The position numbers and the translations under genes were made by a program. 14,076 nucleotides of DNA, taken from the NCBI GenBank assembly GCA_020718945.1, contig DYRB01000030.1:1-14076 (forward strand), written 5' to 3'. Below, one piece after another: positions 7,105 to 14,076 of the stretch. Under the pieces are notes generated by a model. The model was not told the origin of the DNA and did no database searches. It saw only the letters and a program-made list of their open reading frames with translations. This stretch comes from Lamprocystis purpurea. GTDB lineage: Bacteria > Pseudomonadota > Gammaproteobacteria > Chromatiales > Chromatiaceae. The first letter of the stretch is position 1; each line of letters opens with the position of its first letter.

Positions 7105-7128
7105 CATGGCTGAACGGAAACCGTCGTA

Positions 7129-7140
7129 GCCCCTAGGGGC
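7129..7140. promoter_or_regulatory. 12-bp perfect palindrome, possible operator
   Basis: GCCCCTAGGGGC is fully self-complementary and contains the rare tetramer CTAG at its centre. It sits between the possible -10 box and the start codon, where a repressor would block transcription or a structure would shape the leader. No second copy was noticed near other genes of the window. Confidence 0.3.
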
Positions 7141-7184
7141 CGGCGAACAGTTTTGTGCGACTTTGCCTTCAGGGGGCTGAAATC

Positions 7185-7634
7185 ATGAGTGTTACCAAGG
7201 AACAGCTATTCGCCATGAAGCAGGACGAGCTCGATGCGCTGTTCAGTGATCACGAGGCGGGGCCGATTCCAGATGGCGAGGCCGAAGGTACCGCCCTTCT
7301 CGCACCCGGCAGGAGCTACAATGATGAAATCGCTAAGCTGATCAGCATCTTCGCGTGGCAAGGCAAAGTATTCGATGCCAAGTCCGGGACCTTGCGAAAT
7401 CACATACTGCCTTTCGGCATTAAGGCGATCATCGCCCGCGTCTACAAGGACAAGAGCTGGCTCGACGGGAAGGAATGTATCGTCCTGGACTATTCAGACA
7501 CATCAATCGTGGCACAGTGGATTCGTGACGAGATCCGCTGCATCGGGCCTAATTTATACTTGGGCAAGGTCTATTGGGGCAAGACGCGGCTGATCGACTT
7601 TGTGCTCGATTTCGCGCCGAGCCAGTACGACTAA
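7185..7634 (+). CDS. Uncharacterised 149-aa protein, first gene of the Dyp unit
   Basis: The product is a soluble 149-residue protein without signal peptide, membrane segment or cysteine pair. I cannot name a characterised family. The first 30 residues are acidic. Then come GTALLAPG, an aromatic stretch IFAWQGKVFD, LRNHILPFGIKAIIARVY, DGKECIVLDYSDTSIVAQWIRDEI and finally NLYLGKVYWGKTRLIDFVLDF. The alternation of short beta-strand-like segments and the DY...IRDEI...LYLGKVYW ending recall small lipocalin-like lipid-binding barrels, and I remember similar proteins beside oxidoreductases, but both points are inference. The ATG was chosen because AGGGGG lies about 8 bases upstream; an in-frame GTG 30 bases earlier has no ribosome site. 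The next gene begins 23 bases after the stop. Confidence 0.75.
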   Translation: MSVTKEQLFAMKQDELDALFSDHEAGPIPDGEAEGTALLAPGRSYNDEIAKLISIFAWQGKVFDAKSGTLRNHILPFGIKAIIARVYKDKSWLDGKECIVLDYSDTSIVAQWIRDEIRCIGPNLYLGKVYWGKTRLIDFVLDFAPSQYD

Positions 7635-7657
7635 CGCCGCTAACGGGAATCCACTCC

Positions 7658-9016
7658 ATGCCGCATCAGGAAGCGCTGACAGTTATCGCCAGAATCCGAG
7701 ACGGGCAGGTTACGCCCCTCAAGAAGATGCTCGGCAGCATCCGCGAGCACCACGAAAGCTGGGACCTCGTCCCGTTCGCCAAGCTGGCGCGCGTGCACTT
7801 CGCACGCTTCATGGTGTTTGACGCCACGCACGATCTCGACTCCGATTCACTGCCGCCGCAGCTTGTTCTGCTGACCAACGTCGACGCACCGCTGTCGGAT
7901 CATCTGGAGGAACTCGCGACAGTATGTGCCGACGGCCTCGACAGGGTGTTTGCACATTGCGAAGACTACCCCGCTCTCAACGCCCGTTCACCGACGACGC
8001 GAGTGCAGTTTCTTGAGCAGCACTCATGCAGGTCCGACGCCGTGCATGTCAACCGACGCGGGCGATCAGTGGAGCAGATCCGGCAGGAAGAGTCGCTCCG
8101 GAGCGAGATTGATAAGTTCCTGGACGCAAACGATTTTGACGCAGTTGTGCCGGCGACGCTCAAAGAACGCATTACGGCGTTCGTGCGCGGGCGGAGCGAT
8201 CTCGCGTGGGCGCTGCGGCCGCCGGAGCCGCCAGCCCTGTCTTGGCGCATCAAGGAATGGGCGCACAAGTATTTTTCGTTACTCGCTGTGCTGCTGCTGT
8301 CGCCGCTGATATTGCTCTGCCTGCCGCTGTTTCTGTACCTGCTGCGACGCCATGAGAGGCGCGACGTGCCGGATACGTCGTCCGCATCGGCCGAGTCGAT
8401 ACGCGCTTTTCGCGACGACGAAGACTTCTGGCCGCATAATCAGGTGGTGGCGGTGGGGCTGTTCAAGCCGGGGTTGTTTCGCGAGTCCGTCGCACGGGTC
8501 ATTCTCAGAATGGCGGACTTTGCCACGCGCCACATCTACAACCGCGGCATCCTATCTGGGCTTAACACGATTCACTTCGCGCGCTGGGTAACGTTCGACG
8601 ACGGCCGTCGGCTGTTCTTTACCAGCAACTACGATGGCAGCCTTGAGAGCTACATGAACGATTTCATCGACAAGGCCGCCTGGGGGCTGAACGCCATCTT
8701 CAGCAACGGCGACGGGTTCCCACGCACCGAGTTTCTGTTCTGCGGCGGGATCACGGACGAGAAGGCGTACAAGCGCTTTCTGCCGACGCGCCAGGTACAA
8801 ACCAACGTGTGGTACAGCGCCTATCCGCACCTTACCACCAAGAACATCGCCAACAACGAGGCCATCCGGCGCGGCCTGTCGGAGCGGATGGACGACGAAC
8901 AAACGCGCGAGTGGCTCAGGCGTTTCGGGTCCGGCAACCGGCTATCCGAATCGGGTTGGGTAGCGCGCCAACTGGACAGTCTGCCGTGGGAAAGAATATG
9001 TCGACACTGCAAGTAA
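7658..9016 (+). CDS. Uncharacterised membrane protein with duplicated HFAR module
   Basis: This 452-residue protein does not belong to a family I can name. It contains two similar modules. Repeat 1 (about 44-105) reads RVHFARFMVFD...LVLLTNVDAPL...GLDRVFAHCEDYP. Repeat 2 (about 303-360) reads TIHFARWVTFD...LFFTSNYDGSL...GLNAIFSNGDGFP. They share HFAR, a following Phe-Asp, a strand ending in TN/SN-x-D, a helix, and GL-x(2)-IF/VF with a final Pro. Between them lies one strong membrane helix (about 206-228, LLAVLLLSPLILLCLPLFLYLL) followed by RRHERR, which places the basic side in the cytoplasm. The strand-helix pattern resembles half of a ferredoxin-like alpha/beta fold, the fold of the neighbouring Dyp peroxidase. 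The ATG fits the operon spacing (23 bases) with only a weak GGGAA upstream. The 3' end overlaps the peroxidase gene by 19 bases. Confidence 0.8.
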   Translation: MPHQEALTVIARIRDGQVTPLKKMLGSIREHHESWDLVPFAKLARVHFARFMVFDATHDLDSDSLPPQLVLLTNVDAPLSDHLEELATVCADGLDRVFAHCEDYPALNARSPTTRVQFLEQHSCRSDAVHVNRRGRSVEQIRQEESLRSEIDKFLDANDFDAVVPATLKERITAFVRGRSDLAWALRPPEPPALSWRIKEWAHKYFSLLAVLLLSPLILLCLPLFLYLLRRHERRDVPDTSSASAESIRAFRDDEDFWPHNQVVAVGLFKPGLFRESVARVILRMADFATRHIYNRGILSGLNTIHFARWVTFDDGRRLFFTSNYDGSLESYMNDFIDKAAWGLNAIFSNGDGFPRTEFLFCGGITDEKAYKRFLPTRQVQTNVWYSAYPHLTTKNIANNEAIRRGLSERMDDEQTREWLRRFGSGNRLSESGWVARQLDSLPWERICRHCK

Positions 9017-10437
9017 AGGAAATTCAGGGAATTGTCCTCCACGGCTACGGTTCGCTGAACCACGCCGGCTTTCTGCTGTTGCAGGTGCAGAACGCCGCGC
9101 TGGTAAAGGTGTGGCTGGGGACCTTGCCGCTGCGCACCAGCGAGCAGCGTCCAGAGGCAGCAGACCTCTGTATCAATATTGCGTTTACGGCAGCGGGCTT
9201 GAAGAAGCTCGGTCTTGCGGAGGACCAACTCGGCATGTTCGCCGGGGAGTTCACCGAAGGCATGACGGGCACCGAACATCGACGCCGCATCCTTGGCGAC
9301 CACGGAGAGAGCAGCCCAGAGCAATGGCGCTGGGGTGGACCTGGCAACGATGGGGTGGATGTCCTGCTGCTGTGCTACGCGGGTGACGAGGAAGCGCTGA
9401 ACCGGGTGGTCGAACGCACGGTTGGCGATTACGAGAGCCGCGGATTGCGCCTCATCGAGCGGCTCGGTACCGTGAAGTTGCCTGATCGCAAAGAGCACTT
9501 CGGCTTTCGCGACGGCATTTCACAGCCCGCGATCATGGGATTCGACGAGGAAGGTACGCCGGGAAACATGGTTGCCGCAGGGGAGTTTGTGCTGGGTTAC
9601 CCGAATGCCTACGGCCAGTACACCGACCGGCCCTTGGTAAGACCGGAGCAGGATCCGCTACACCTGTTGCCGGTCGCGCCTGAGGCGGCTTCGCATCACG
9701 ATCTCGGCATGAATGGCAGCTACCTGGTGTTTCGGCAGTTGAGCCAGGACGTACACGAATTCTGGAACTACCTCGCCCAGCAGGCACCCGGCAAGTTCGC
9801 GGGCGACACGACGCAGGCTTGTATTGCGCTTGCGAGTAAGATGGTCGGTCGCTGGCCGAGCGGCGCGCCGCTGGTCAACTCGCCGCAGGCCGACAACCCG
9901 GCGCTGGCGGACGACAACGACTTCATGTTCGTACGCTCGGGCGATGCCGACGGCCTCAAGTGCCCGATTGGCTCACATGTGCGCCGCTCCAATCCGCGCG
10001 ATGCGCTCGATCCCGAGCCCGGTTCGGATCGCTCGATCGAGGTTGGCAAGCGTCATCGCATCATTCGTCGCGGTCGCGCCTATGGCCCGCCGGCGGCGGC
10101 ATCGATGCAGCCAGGCGAGATCATCGGCAAGCCGGCCGACAACCAGGAGCGCGGCCTGCACTTCTTCTGTTTCAACACCCATATCGGCCGACAGTTCGAG
10201 TTTATTCAATACACCTGGGTCAACAGTCCCAAGTTCGACGGGCTTTACGAAGACGATGATCCGCTGATCGGGGATCGCGGCGCGACCGAGCAGACCCGTG
10301 GCGGCGTGTTCACCGTCCAGCAGGAACCGGTGCGCAAGCGTGTCACCGGAATGCCGCGCTTCGTGACGGTGCGAGGTGGCGGCTACTTCTTTATGCCCGG
10401 CATCAGCGCTGTCCGGTATCTCGCGTCGCTCAAGTAA
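8998..10437 (+). CDS. Dyp-type haem peroxidase
   Basis: This 479-residue member of the dye-decolorising peroxidase family oxidises a substrate at the expense of hydrogen peroxide using haem b. The catalytic distal Asp is Asp172 in FGFRDGISQP (the GxxDG motif). The proximal haem ligand is His327 in PIGSHVRRSNPRD, and the distal Arg lies in HRIIRRGRAYG (Arg357 or Arg358). The length and the FGFRDGISQP context fit the longer, fungal-like branch (formerly classes C/D) rather than the roughly 300-aa EfeB/DypB types. There is no Tat signal, so it acts in the cytoplasm unless carried by a partner. The ATG was chosen with GGGAAAG upstream; it lies inside the end of the preceding gene (19-base overlap, different frame), so translation is probably coupled. 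The natural substrate is unknown. Confidence 0.95.
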   Translation: MSTLQVKEIQGIVLHGYGSLNHAGFLLLQVQNAALVKVWLGTLPLRTSEQRPEAADLCINIAFTAAGLKKLGLAEDQLGMFAGEFTEGMTGTEHRRRILGDHGESSPEQWRWGGPGNDGVDVLLLCYAGDEEALNRVVERTVGDYESRGLRLIERLGTVKLPDRKEHFGFRDGISQPAIMGFDEEGTPGNMVAAGEFVLGYPNAYGQYTDRPLVRPEQDPLHLLPVAPEAASHHDLGMNGSYLVFRQLSQDVHEFWNYLAQQAPGKFAGDTTQACIALASKMVGRWPSGAPLVNSPQADNPALADDNDFMFVRSGDADGLKCPIGSHVRRSNPRDALDPEPGSDRSIEVGKRHRIIRRGRAYGPPAAASMQPGEIIGKPADNQERGLHFFCFNTHIGRQFEFIQYTWVNSPKFDGLYEDDDPLIGDRGATEQTRGGVFTVQQEPVRKRVTGMPRFVTVRGGGYFFMPGISAVRYLASLK

Positions 10438-10449
10438 GGGAGATCGACC

Positions 10450-10890
10450 ATGGATATGTGGCTGCTCTATGCGCCAATCCCGCTGCGACTCGGACTCGGT
10501 ATCGGCTTGATGATTCACGGCGGCATCAAGCTCTTCGTTGCCGGGGGTCACCAGAACATTGTTTATCTCCTTGGGCAGTTGGGCGTTCCGTTCGCCGACC
10601 TCATGGGCTGGGTGGTTGGTGTGGTGGAGTTCGGCGGCGGTGCGGGCGTGTTGCTCGGTGTGGTGTTCAAGTTCGCGACCATCGCCAACATCCTGAACGT
10701 CGGCGGCTTGCTGGTGCTCGGCGCGCTGGCCGGCGGTATCCCAGCGCCGCTGCCGGGCGGCGATCCGCTACCGCAATTCCGTGAAGCGTTTCTAATCCTC
10801 GCGGCTGCCGTGAGTCTGTTGCTGAGCGGACCCGGCAATTACACCCTCAAGGATTTTCTTGGCGGACAATCCAGTTCACAGGCAGGGTAA
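10450..10890 (+). CDS. DoxX-like family membrane protein
   Basis: This 146-residue protein has four predicted membrane helices. The first carries the typical LRLGLGIGLMIHGGIKLF (family RL-x-LG...HG-x(2)-KL). The second contains VVEFGGGAGVLLG, the family's vEx2GG element. The others are NILNVGGLLVLGAL and EAFLILAAAVSLLLSGPG, followed by YTLKDFL. DoxX and relatives were described as thiosulfate:quinone oxidoreductase subunits in Acidianus and as membrane partners of redox enzymes elsewhere. Bacterial short DoxX proteins are mostly of unknown function. AAGGGAG overlaps the stop of the peroxidase gene and gives good spacing, so it is the last gene of the plus-strand unit and might link the peroxidase module to the membrane or quinone pool. 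Only 15 bases separate its stop from that of the convergent GMC gene. Confidence 0.88.
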   Translation: MDMWLLYAPIPLRLGLGIGLMIHGGIKLFVAGGHQNIVYLLGQLGVPFADLMGWVVGVVEFGGGAGVLLGVVFKFATIANILNVGGLLVLGALAGGIPAPLPGGDPLPQFREAFLILAAAVSLLLSGPGNYTLKDFLGGQSSSQAG

Positions 10891-10905
10891 GGGCCATCGG
10901 ATGGA

Positions 10906-12756
10906 TCATGCGCTGTTGCGGGGTTGAGGACCAGGCCCCCTGCCAACATCGGCGAGGATGGTATCGGCCGCCTTCTCGGCGATCATGTAGATCGCACTGA
11001 CGATGAAGAAGCCGGGGATGCGGGGGAAGACCGACGCATCGACCACCCGCAGCCCCGAGACACCGTGGACGCGGAAGCTGCCATCAACCACCCCGCCGGC
11101 CTCGCGCGGGCCTATGGCGCAGGTGCAAGAGGCATGGTGCCCCCAGGCATTATCGCGCACCCATTGAGGGAGCGCGGCGCCTTGAACCCCATCACCAGGC
11201 AGGATTTCTTCGGCGATCAACCCGCTGCGCCGCAGCGGTGCGGCCAGGGTGCGTGCCAATTCGACACCCTCGACCACGGCGGCGAGGTCCTCGTCGCCGC
11301 CCTCGGCGAAATTGTTGAATGCGATCCGCGGCGGGTCCCGCGGATCTGCCGAGCACAGGGTCACGGTGCCGGCACGATTGCGGGTTCCGCCCTTGAGGAT
11401 GCACCAGGTCAGGCCGTCTCCGCCCTTGCAGAGTTGCGACGAATAGCCGGGATAGTAGCCGTCGAAGCGGGCCAGCATCCCCATCAGGAAAAGGTCGGTG
11501 TCGCCGCTGCTCTGGCGCGAACGGCGGGTCAGTGCCAGCGCCGCGCCGTTGGAACCGTACATGCCGGACCCGTTGGCGCGCCATTGGGCATGCAGGCGGT
11601 CGCCGGCCTCGAAGCGTGCGCCGGCCAGGGCCTCCCAGGGTTGTGCCATGCGGAAGACGACGCCGACCTCGTAGCGATCCTGCAGGTTGCGTCCAACCCC
11701 CGGCAGATCGACCATTGGGGTGATGCCAAGCTCGGTGAGGGCGTCGCGCGGGCCTATGCCGGAGAGCATCAGCAGTTGCGGGGAGTTGAAGGCCCCACCG
11801 CAGAGGATGACCTCGCGTGCGGCAAACGCCTGGCACCGCTCCCCGGGTGCGTCGCTGGCTTGTGGCGTGGCCCGGTAGAGCCGCGGTCCCTTCAGGTACT
11901 CGACCCCGATGGCGCGGTCGCCCTCGAACAGCACGCGCGTGGCCAATGCGTGCAGTTCAATCCTGAGTCGATCAGGGCGACGCGCCGCCACCTCCAGAAG
12001 CCGCTCACGGGTGCCGACTCGACGATGCTCGGTGGTCGCCAGCGGTGCATACCAAATGCCCTCGGCACCACGCATCCGCCGGTCGTTGGGGTCGAGCTTG
12101 CCGCGGACCAGGCGGCGGACATCCGCCAGCCAGCCCGGCATGGCTTGCAAGGCAATCAGCCCGCTCTTCAGCAGACTCGCCACCAGGCGCTGGTCGGCGA
12201 GTGCGTCCGTCGGGTTGCACCGCTCGACCGACAACCAGCCGTCCCAGCCATGACCAGTTCGGTCGAACCCGATCAATTGCTTGAACCAACGCCAAATGGG
12301 GCGGTGACGGCAACGTTCAATGCGTTGGAATAAGGCATGCATCGCGACCGCCGACCAGCTCGCGTCGCCGGTCAGCGCGGCCAGATGGTCCCAGTCCGAG
12401 TCGTGGGGCGCGACGAAGATCATGGCGTTGTGCGCTGTGCAGCCGCCGAGCGTCCCAGCCCGCGGATAGAGGATACCGTTGGGCGTCCGTTTCGGGTCGC
12501 GCGCCGCCTGCCCCTCGTCGGCGTAGTGGGAGACGTAGAAGTCCCACGCCATTGCCGGATTCTCGGAGGCGAAGGGGTGAAAGGCCGGGACGTCGTAGTC
12601 ATCCGGTAGCCGGGGGCCAAGGCTCCGCGGATCGCCGCCGGCCTCCAGCAAGAGCACGCGCATGCCAGCCTCTGCAAGGCGGGCGGCCAGGGTCCCACCA
12701 CCCGCACCCGACCCGACGATCAGGTAATCGCAGTCTGGCTCGCTGTGCGGGGCCAT
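10906..12756 (-). CDS. GMC family FAD-dependent oxidoreductase
   Basis: This 616-residue flavoprotein belongs to the glucose-methanol-choline family, which oxidises alcohol groups. The N-terminus has the FAD-binding GSGAGG (15-20) and the acidic end of strand 2 in LLLEAGGD. The first GMC signature is RAGTLGGCTAHNAM, with an FAD-contacting Asn-Ala-Met. The second is GAFNSPQLLMLSGIG. Near the end HHASCTCAIG (from His540) corresponds to the HxxGT motif with the catalytic His. The following FPRIPGFFIVSAIYMIAEKAAD has Phe584 where glucose oxidase has its second catalytic His and others have Asn. There is no Tat or Sec signal. The ATG shares one base with the stop of the cytochrome gene (TAATG) and has no own ribosome site, so translation is coupled. 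The two probably form a dehydrogenase-cytochrome pair; the substrate is not deducible. Confidence 0.92.
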   Translation of the reverse strand: MAPHSEPDCDYLIVGSGAGGGTLAARLAEAGMRVLLLEAGGDPRSLGPRLPDDYDVPAFHPFASENPAMAWDFYVSHYADEGQAARDPKRTPNGILYPRAGTLGGCTAHNAMIFVAPHDSDWDHLAALTGDASWSAVAMHALFQRIERCRHRPIWRWFKQLIGFDRTGHGWDGWLSVERCNPTDALADQRLVASLLKSGLIALQAMPGWLADVRRLVRGKLDPNDRRMRGAEGIWYAPLATTEHRRVGTRERLLEVAARRPDRLRIELHALATRVLFEGDRAIGVEYLKGPRLYRATPQASDAPGERCQAFAAREVILCGGAFNSPQLLMLSGIGPRDALTELGITPMVDLPGVGRNLQDRYEVGVVFRMAQPWEALAGARFEAGDRLHAQWRANGSGMYGSNGAALALTRRSRQSSGDTDLFLMGMLARFDGYYPGYSSQLCKGGDGLTWCILKGGTRNRAGTVTLCSADPRDPPRIAFNNFAEGGDEDLAAVVEGVELARTLAAPLRRSGLIAEEILPGDGVQGAALPQWVRDNAWGHHASCTCAIGPREAGGVVDGSFRVHGVSGLRVVDASVFPRIPGFFIVSAIYMIAEKAADTILADVGRGPGPQPRNSA

Positions 12757-14076
12757 TACAGGGTCTTGAGAAACGCGATCAGGGCGTGCTTTTCGGCGTC
12801 GCTGAGCACGGGCTCGACGCCATAGGCACTTTCGTCCGCCGTCAGGCCGGTAGTCTCGTTGAACTTGGCGGTTCCGAAGTAGTGGCCGCGATTGACCACG
12901 AAATCCGGGCATTTGTTGAGCGCCATGAGTTCGTCGCGGGCTCCGGCAAAGTGCCGACGTAGTTCTGGATCGTCAGCGGTCGCCGGGACCGTCAGCAAAT
13001 CCGCCTTCAGTTTCAGCAGCAGCTTCAGGACCCGGACATAGTGGACGGCGAGATCGCTCGGGTCGAGCGTCTCGGCCAGCGGCTGGAGGTTGGCCAACAG
13101 GTTGACCGGCATCCCCTGCGGAATCGGCCCCAGATTGATGTTGCCGTCCGCATCGGCCAGTCTGGCGAAAATGGTCTCCCCTTCCTTGCCGAACTTCTCC
13201 CGTAACGCCGTCAGGTAAGATGCCGGCAGCAGGATGAAGCTGCGGGCTGTGGTCCTATCAATGATGCCATCGACCTTGCCGCCGAGCTCGCTGTCGCGGG
13301 GCCTTTTCTCCGGCCAAAGCATCTGCTCGATGGACGCCTCGAACGAGCGCATCCGCCCCGCAACCGATGGGTCGCTGTCGAAAGGACCGACCGTGTTGTT
13401 GAGCAGATAGGGTGCCGTCGACCACAGCGAGACCAGCGATGGTACCCGCGTGTAACCGCGTCCGCCGGCAGGCATCTCGTAGATGCGCGGTGCCCCATCG
13501 AACGGGTCCTGCACCGTGATCGACCCGACGGAGGGCAGCGCCTTGTAGGAGGTCGAGGAGAAGTTGTCCCAAATGTTGCCGCCGAGGGCGTTGGTGGCGA
13601 GCGGACTGCAGGCGTTGGTGCGTAGGAGGGTCGCGGGCACCCGCACATCGCTGGACAGATAATTCCCTGAGAGGAAGTCTGCGCTTTCCACGATGGCACG
13701 CATCTGTTGCTTGTACTCTGGGGTCTGCGTCCATTCCCACCAACGGCGGAAGCACTTCATGTAATCCGGCCCGTTGCAGTCGGCGATGGTCGGGTCGGTC
13801 GGGCGTGGCGCCTTGCTCGAATGGCAGCGAGCGCAGGTCTCGGCGAACACGTGGCGACCCTGTGCCAAGGTGTCGGCGTCGGCGGTAAGATAAGCGTCCC
13901 CTCCCGGCGCCTTGGCCAACCGATCAGGCTGCGCCGCCTTCAGGAAGAACAGGGCCGTGGCTGGCGTGCCTTGCTCGGTGGCCCGCCAATAAGCCGAGTG
14001 GGCGACGGCCGTCTTGATCTCGATCGGGGTGATCGGCTTACCGCCGACGACCGCGTTGAAATGGGTCAGCCATTCC
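12756..14076 (-). CDS. c-type cytochrome, cytochrome c peroxidase/RoxA-like (5' truncated)
   Basis: The frame is open from the right edge, so the start and signal peptide lie outside; 439 residues are visible. One haem c site, CARCH (codons at 13821-13835), follows TLAQGRHVFAET. Later come NFSSTSYKALPSVG and RVPSLVSLWSTAPYLLNNTVGPF, a segment like the RVPSLRGLWATAPYLHNGSV of cytochrome c peroxidase-like proteins. Length and layout resemble large dihaem proteins of that superfamily such as rubber oxygenase RoxA and the dihaem fatty acid dioxygenases. A second CxxCH, if present, would have to lie upstream. Such proteins are periplasmic. The gene is directly followed by, and coupled to, the GMC oxidoreductase, for which it could be the electron acceptor. 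An in-frame TTG at 13919 is not a credible start because coding sequence continues before it. Confidence 0.82.
   Translation of the reverse strand, partial: EWLTHFNAVVGGKPITPIEIKTAVAHSAYWRATEQGTPATALFFLKAAQPDRLAKAPGGDAYLTADADTLAQGRHVFAETCARCHSSKAPRPTDPTIADCNGPDYMKCFRRWWEWTQTPEYKQQMRAIVESADFLSGNYLSSDVRVPATLLRTNACSPLATNALGGNIWDNFSSTSYKALPSVGSITVQDPFDGAPRIYEMPAGGRGYTRVPSLVSLWSTAPYLLNNTVGPFDSDPSVAGRMRSFEASIEQMLWPEKRPRDSELGGKVDGIIDRTTARSFILLPASYLTALREKFGKEGETIFARLADADGNINLGPIPQGMPVNLLANLQPLAETLDPSDLAVHYVRVLKLLLKLKADLLTVPATADDPELRRHFAGARDELMALNKCPDFVVNRGHYFGTAKFNETTGLTADESAYGVEPVLSDAEKHALIAFLKTL

Noticed and set aside
8809..8997. Earlier GTG start for the Dyp peroxidase
   Set aside because: It would overlap the preceding gene by about 200 bases. 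The residues it adds do not look like a Dyp N-terminus, whereas the ATG at 8998 is directly followed by the usual IQGIVLHGYG segment.
10924..12333. 469-aa plus-strand open frame
   Set aside because: It is antisense to the GMC gene, whose FAD and GMC signatures are unmistakable, and it has no recognisable domain.
13917..13919. TTG as start of the cytochrome gene
   Set aside because: The frame stays open to the right edge and the upstream residues read as normal protein, so the gene is simply cut by the window.

Overview
The window looks like chromosomal DNA of a very G+C-rich proteobacterium. A PEP-CTERM protein, a HupE/UreJ pair and the remnant of a beta-carbonic anhydrase would suit a gammaproteobacterium such as a purple sulfur bacterium. 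That placement is an impression from protein style, not a proof. There are no tRNA, rRNA, transposase or CRISPR signatures. All but about 1 kb is protein coding.

Region A (1-4082, plus strand) is a compact block in extremely G+C-rich DNA. It runs: 3' end of a DUF4331 gene, a perfect 11-bp hairpin, a PEP-CTERM secreted/anchored protein, a TPR protein, a HupE/UreJ_2-type membrane protein with a periplasmic N-terminal domain, and a short HupE/UreJ-like membrane protein. The last three genes are joined by ATGA overlaps, so they are translationally coupled. No hydrogenase or urease gene is present. The first HupE-like protein keeps the HX5DH metal motif, while the second has lost the histidines of both motifs known from HupE.

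Region B (4083-4563) is a non-coding junction. It holds the 5' remnant of a beta-carbonic anhydrase gene, with an in-frame TAG and an abrupt end right after the first zinc-ligand motif. Composition and codon choice change here, so the junction probably marks where the following block joined the chromosome.

Region C (4564-10890, plus strand) carries a large membrane patatin-like lipase. After a 215-bp gap with a possible promoter comes a tight four-gene unit: a 149-aa unknown, a 452-aa membrane protein with an internal duplication, a Dyp-type haem peroxidase and a DoxX-like membrane protein. Region D (10906-14076, minus strand, convergent) has a GMC-type FAD oxidoreductase coupled by a TAATG junction to an upstream c-type cytochrome gene of the cytochrome c peroxidase/RoxA-like kind, which runs off the right edge.

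Taken together, C and D look like a lipid/redox module. A lipase would release acyl chains, a flavin oxidoreductase and a c-type cytochrome could oxidise a lipid or alcohol, and a Dyp peroxidase would use peroxide. Two uncharacterised proteins may belong to the same pathway. The families are recognised from motifs; the joint function is inference.
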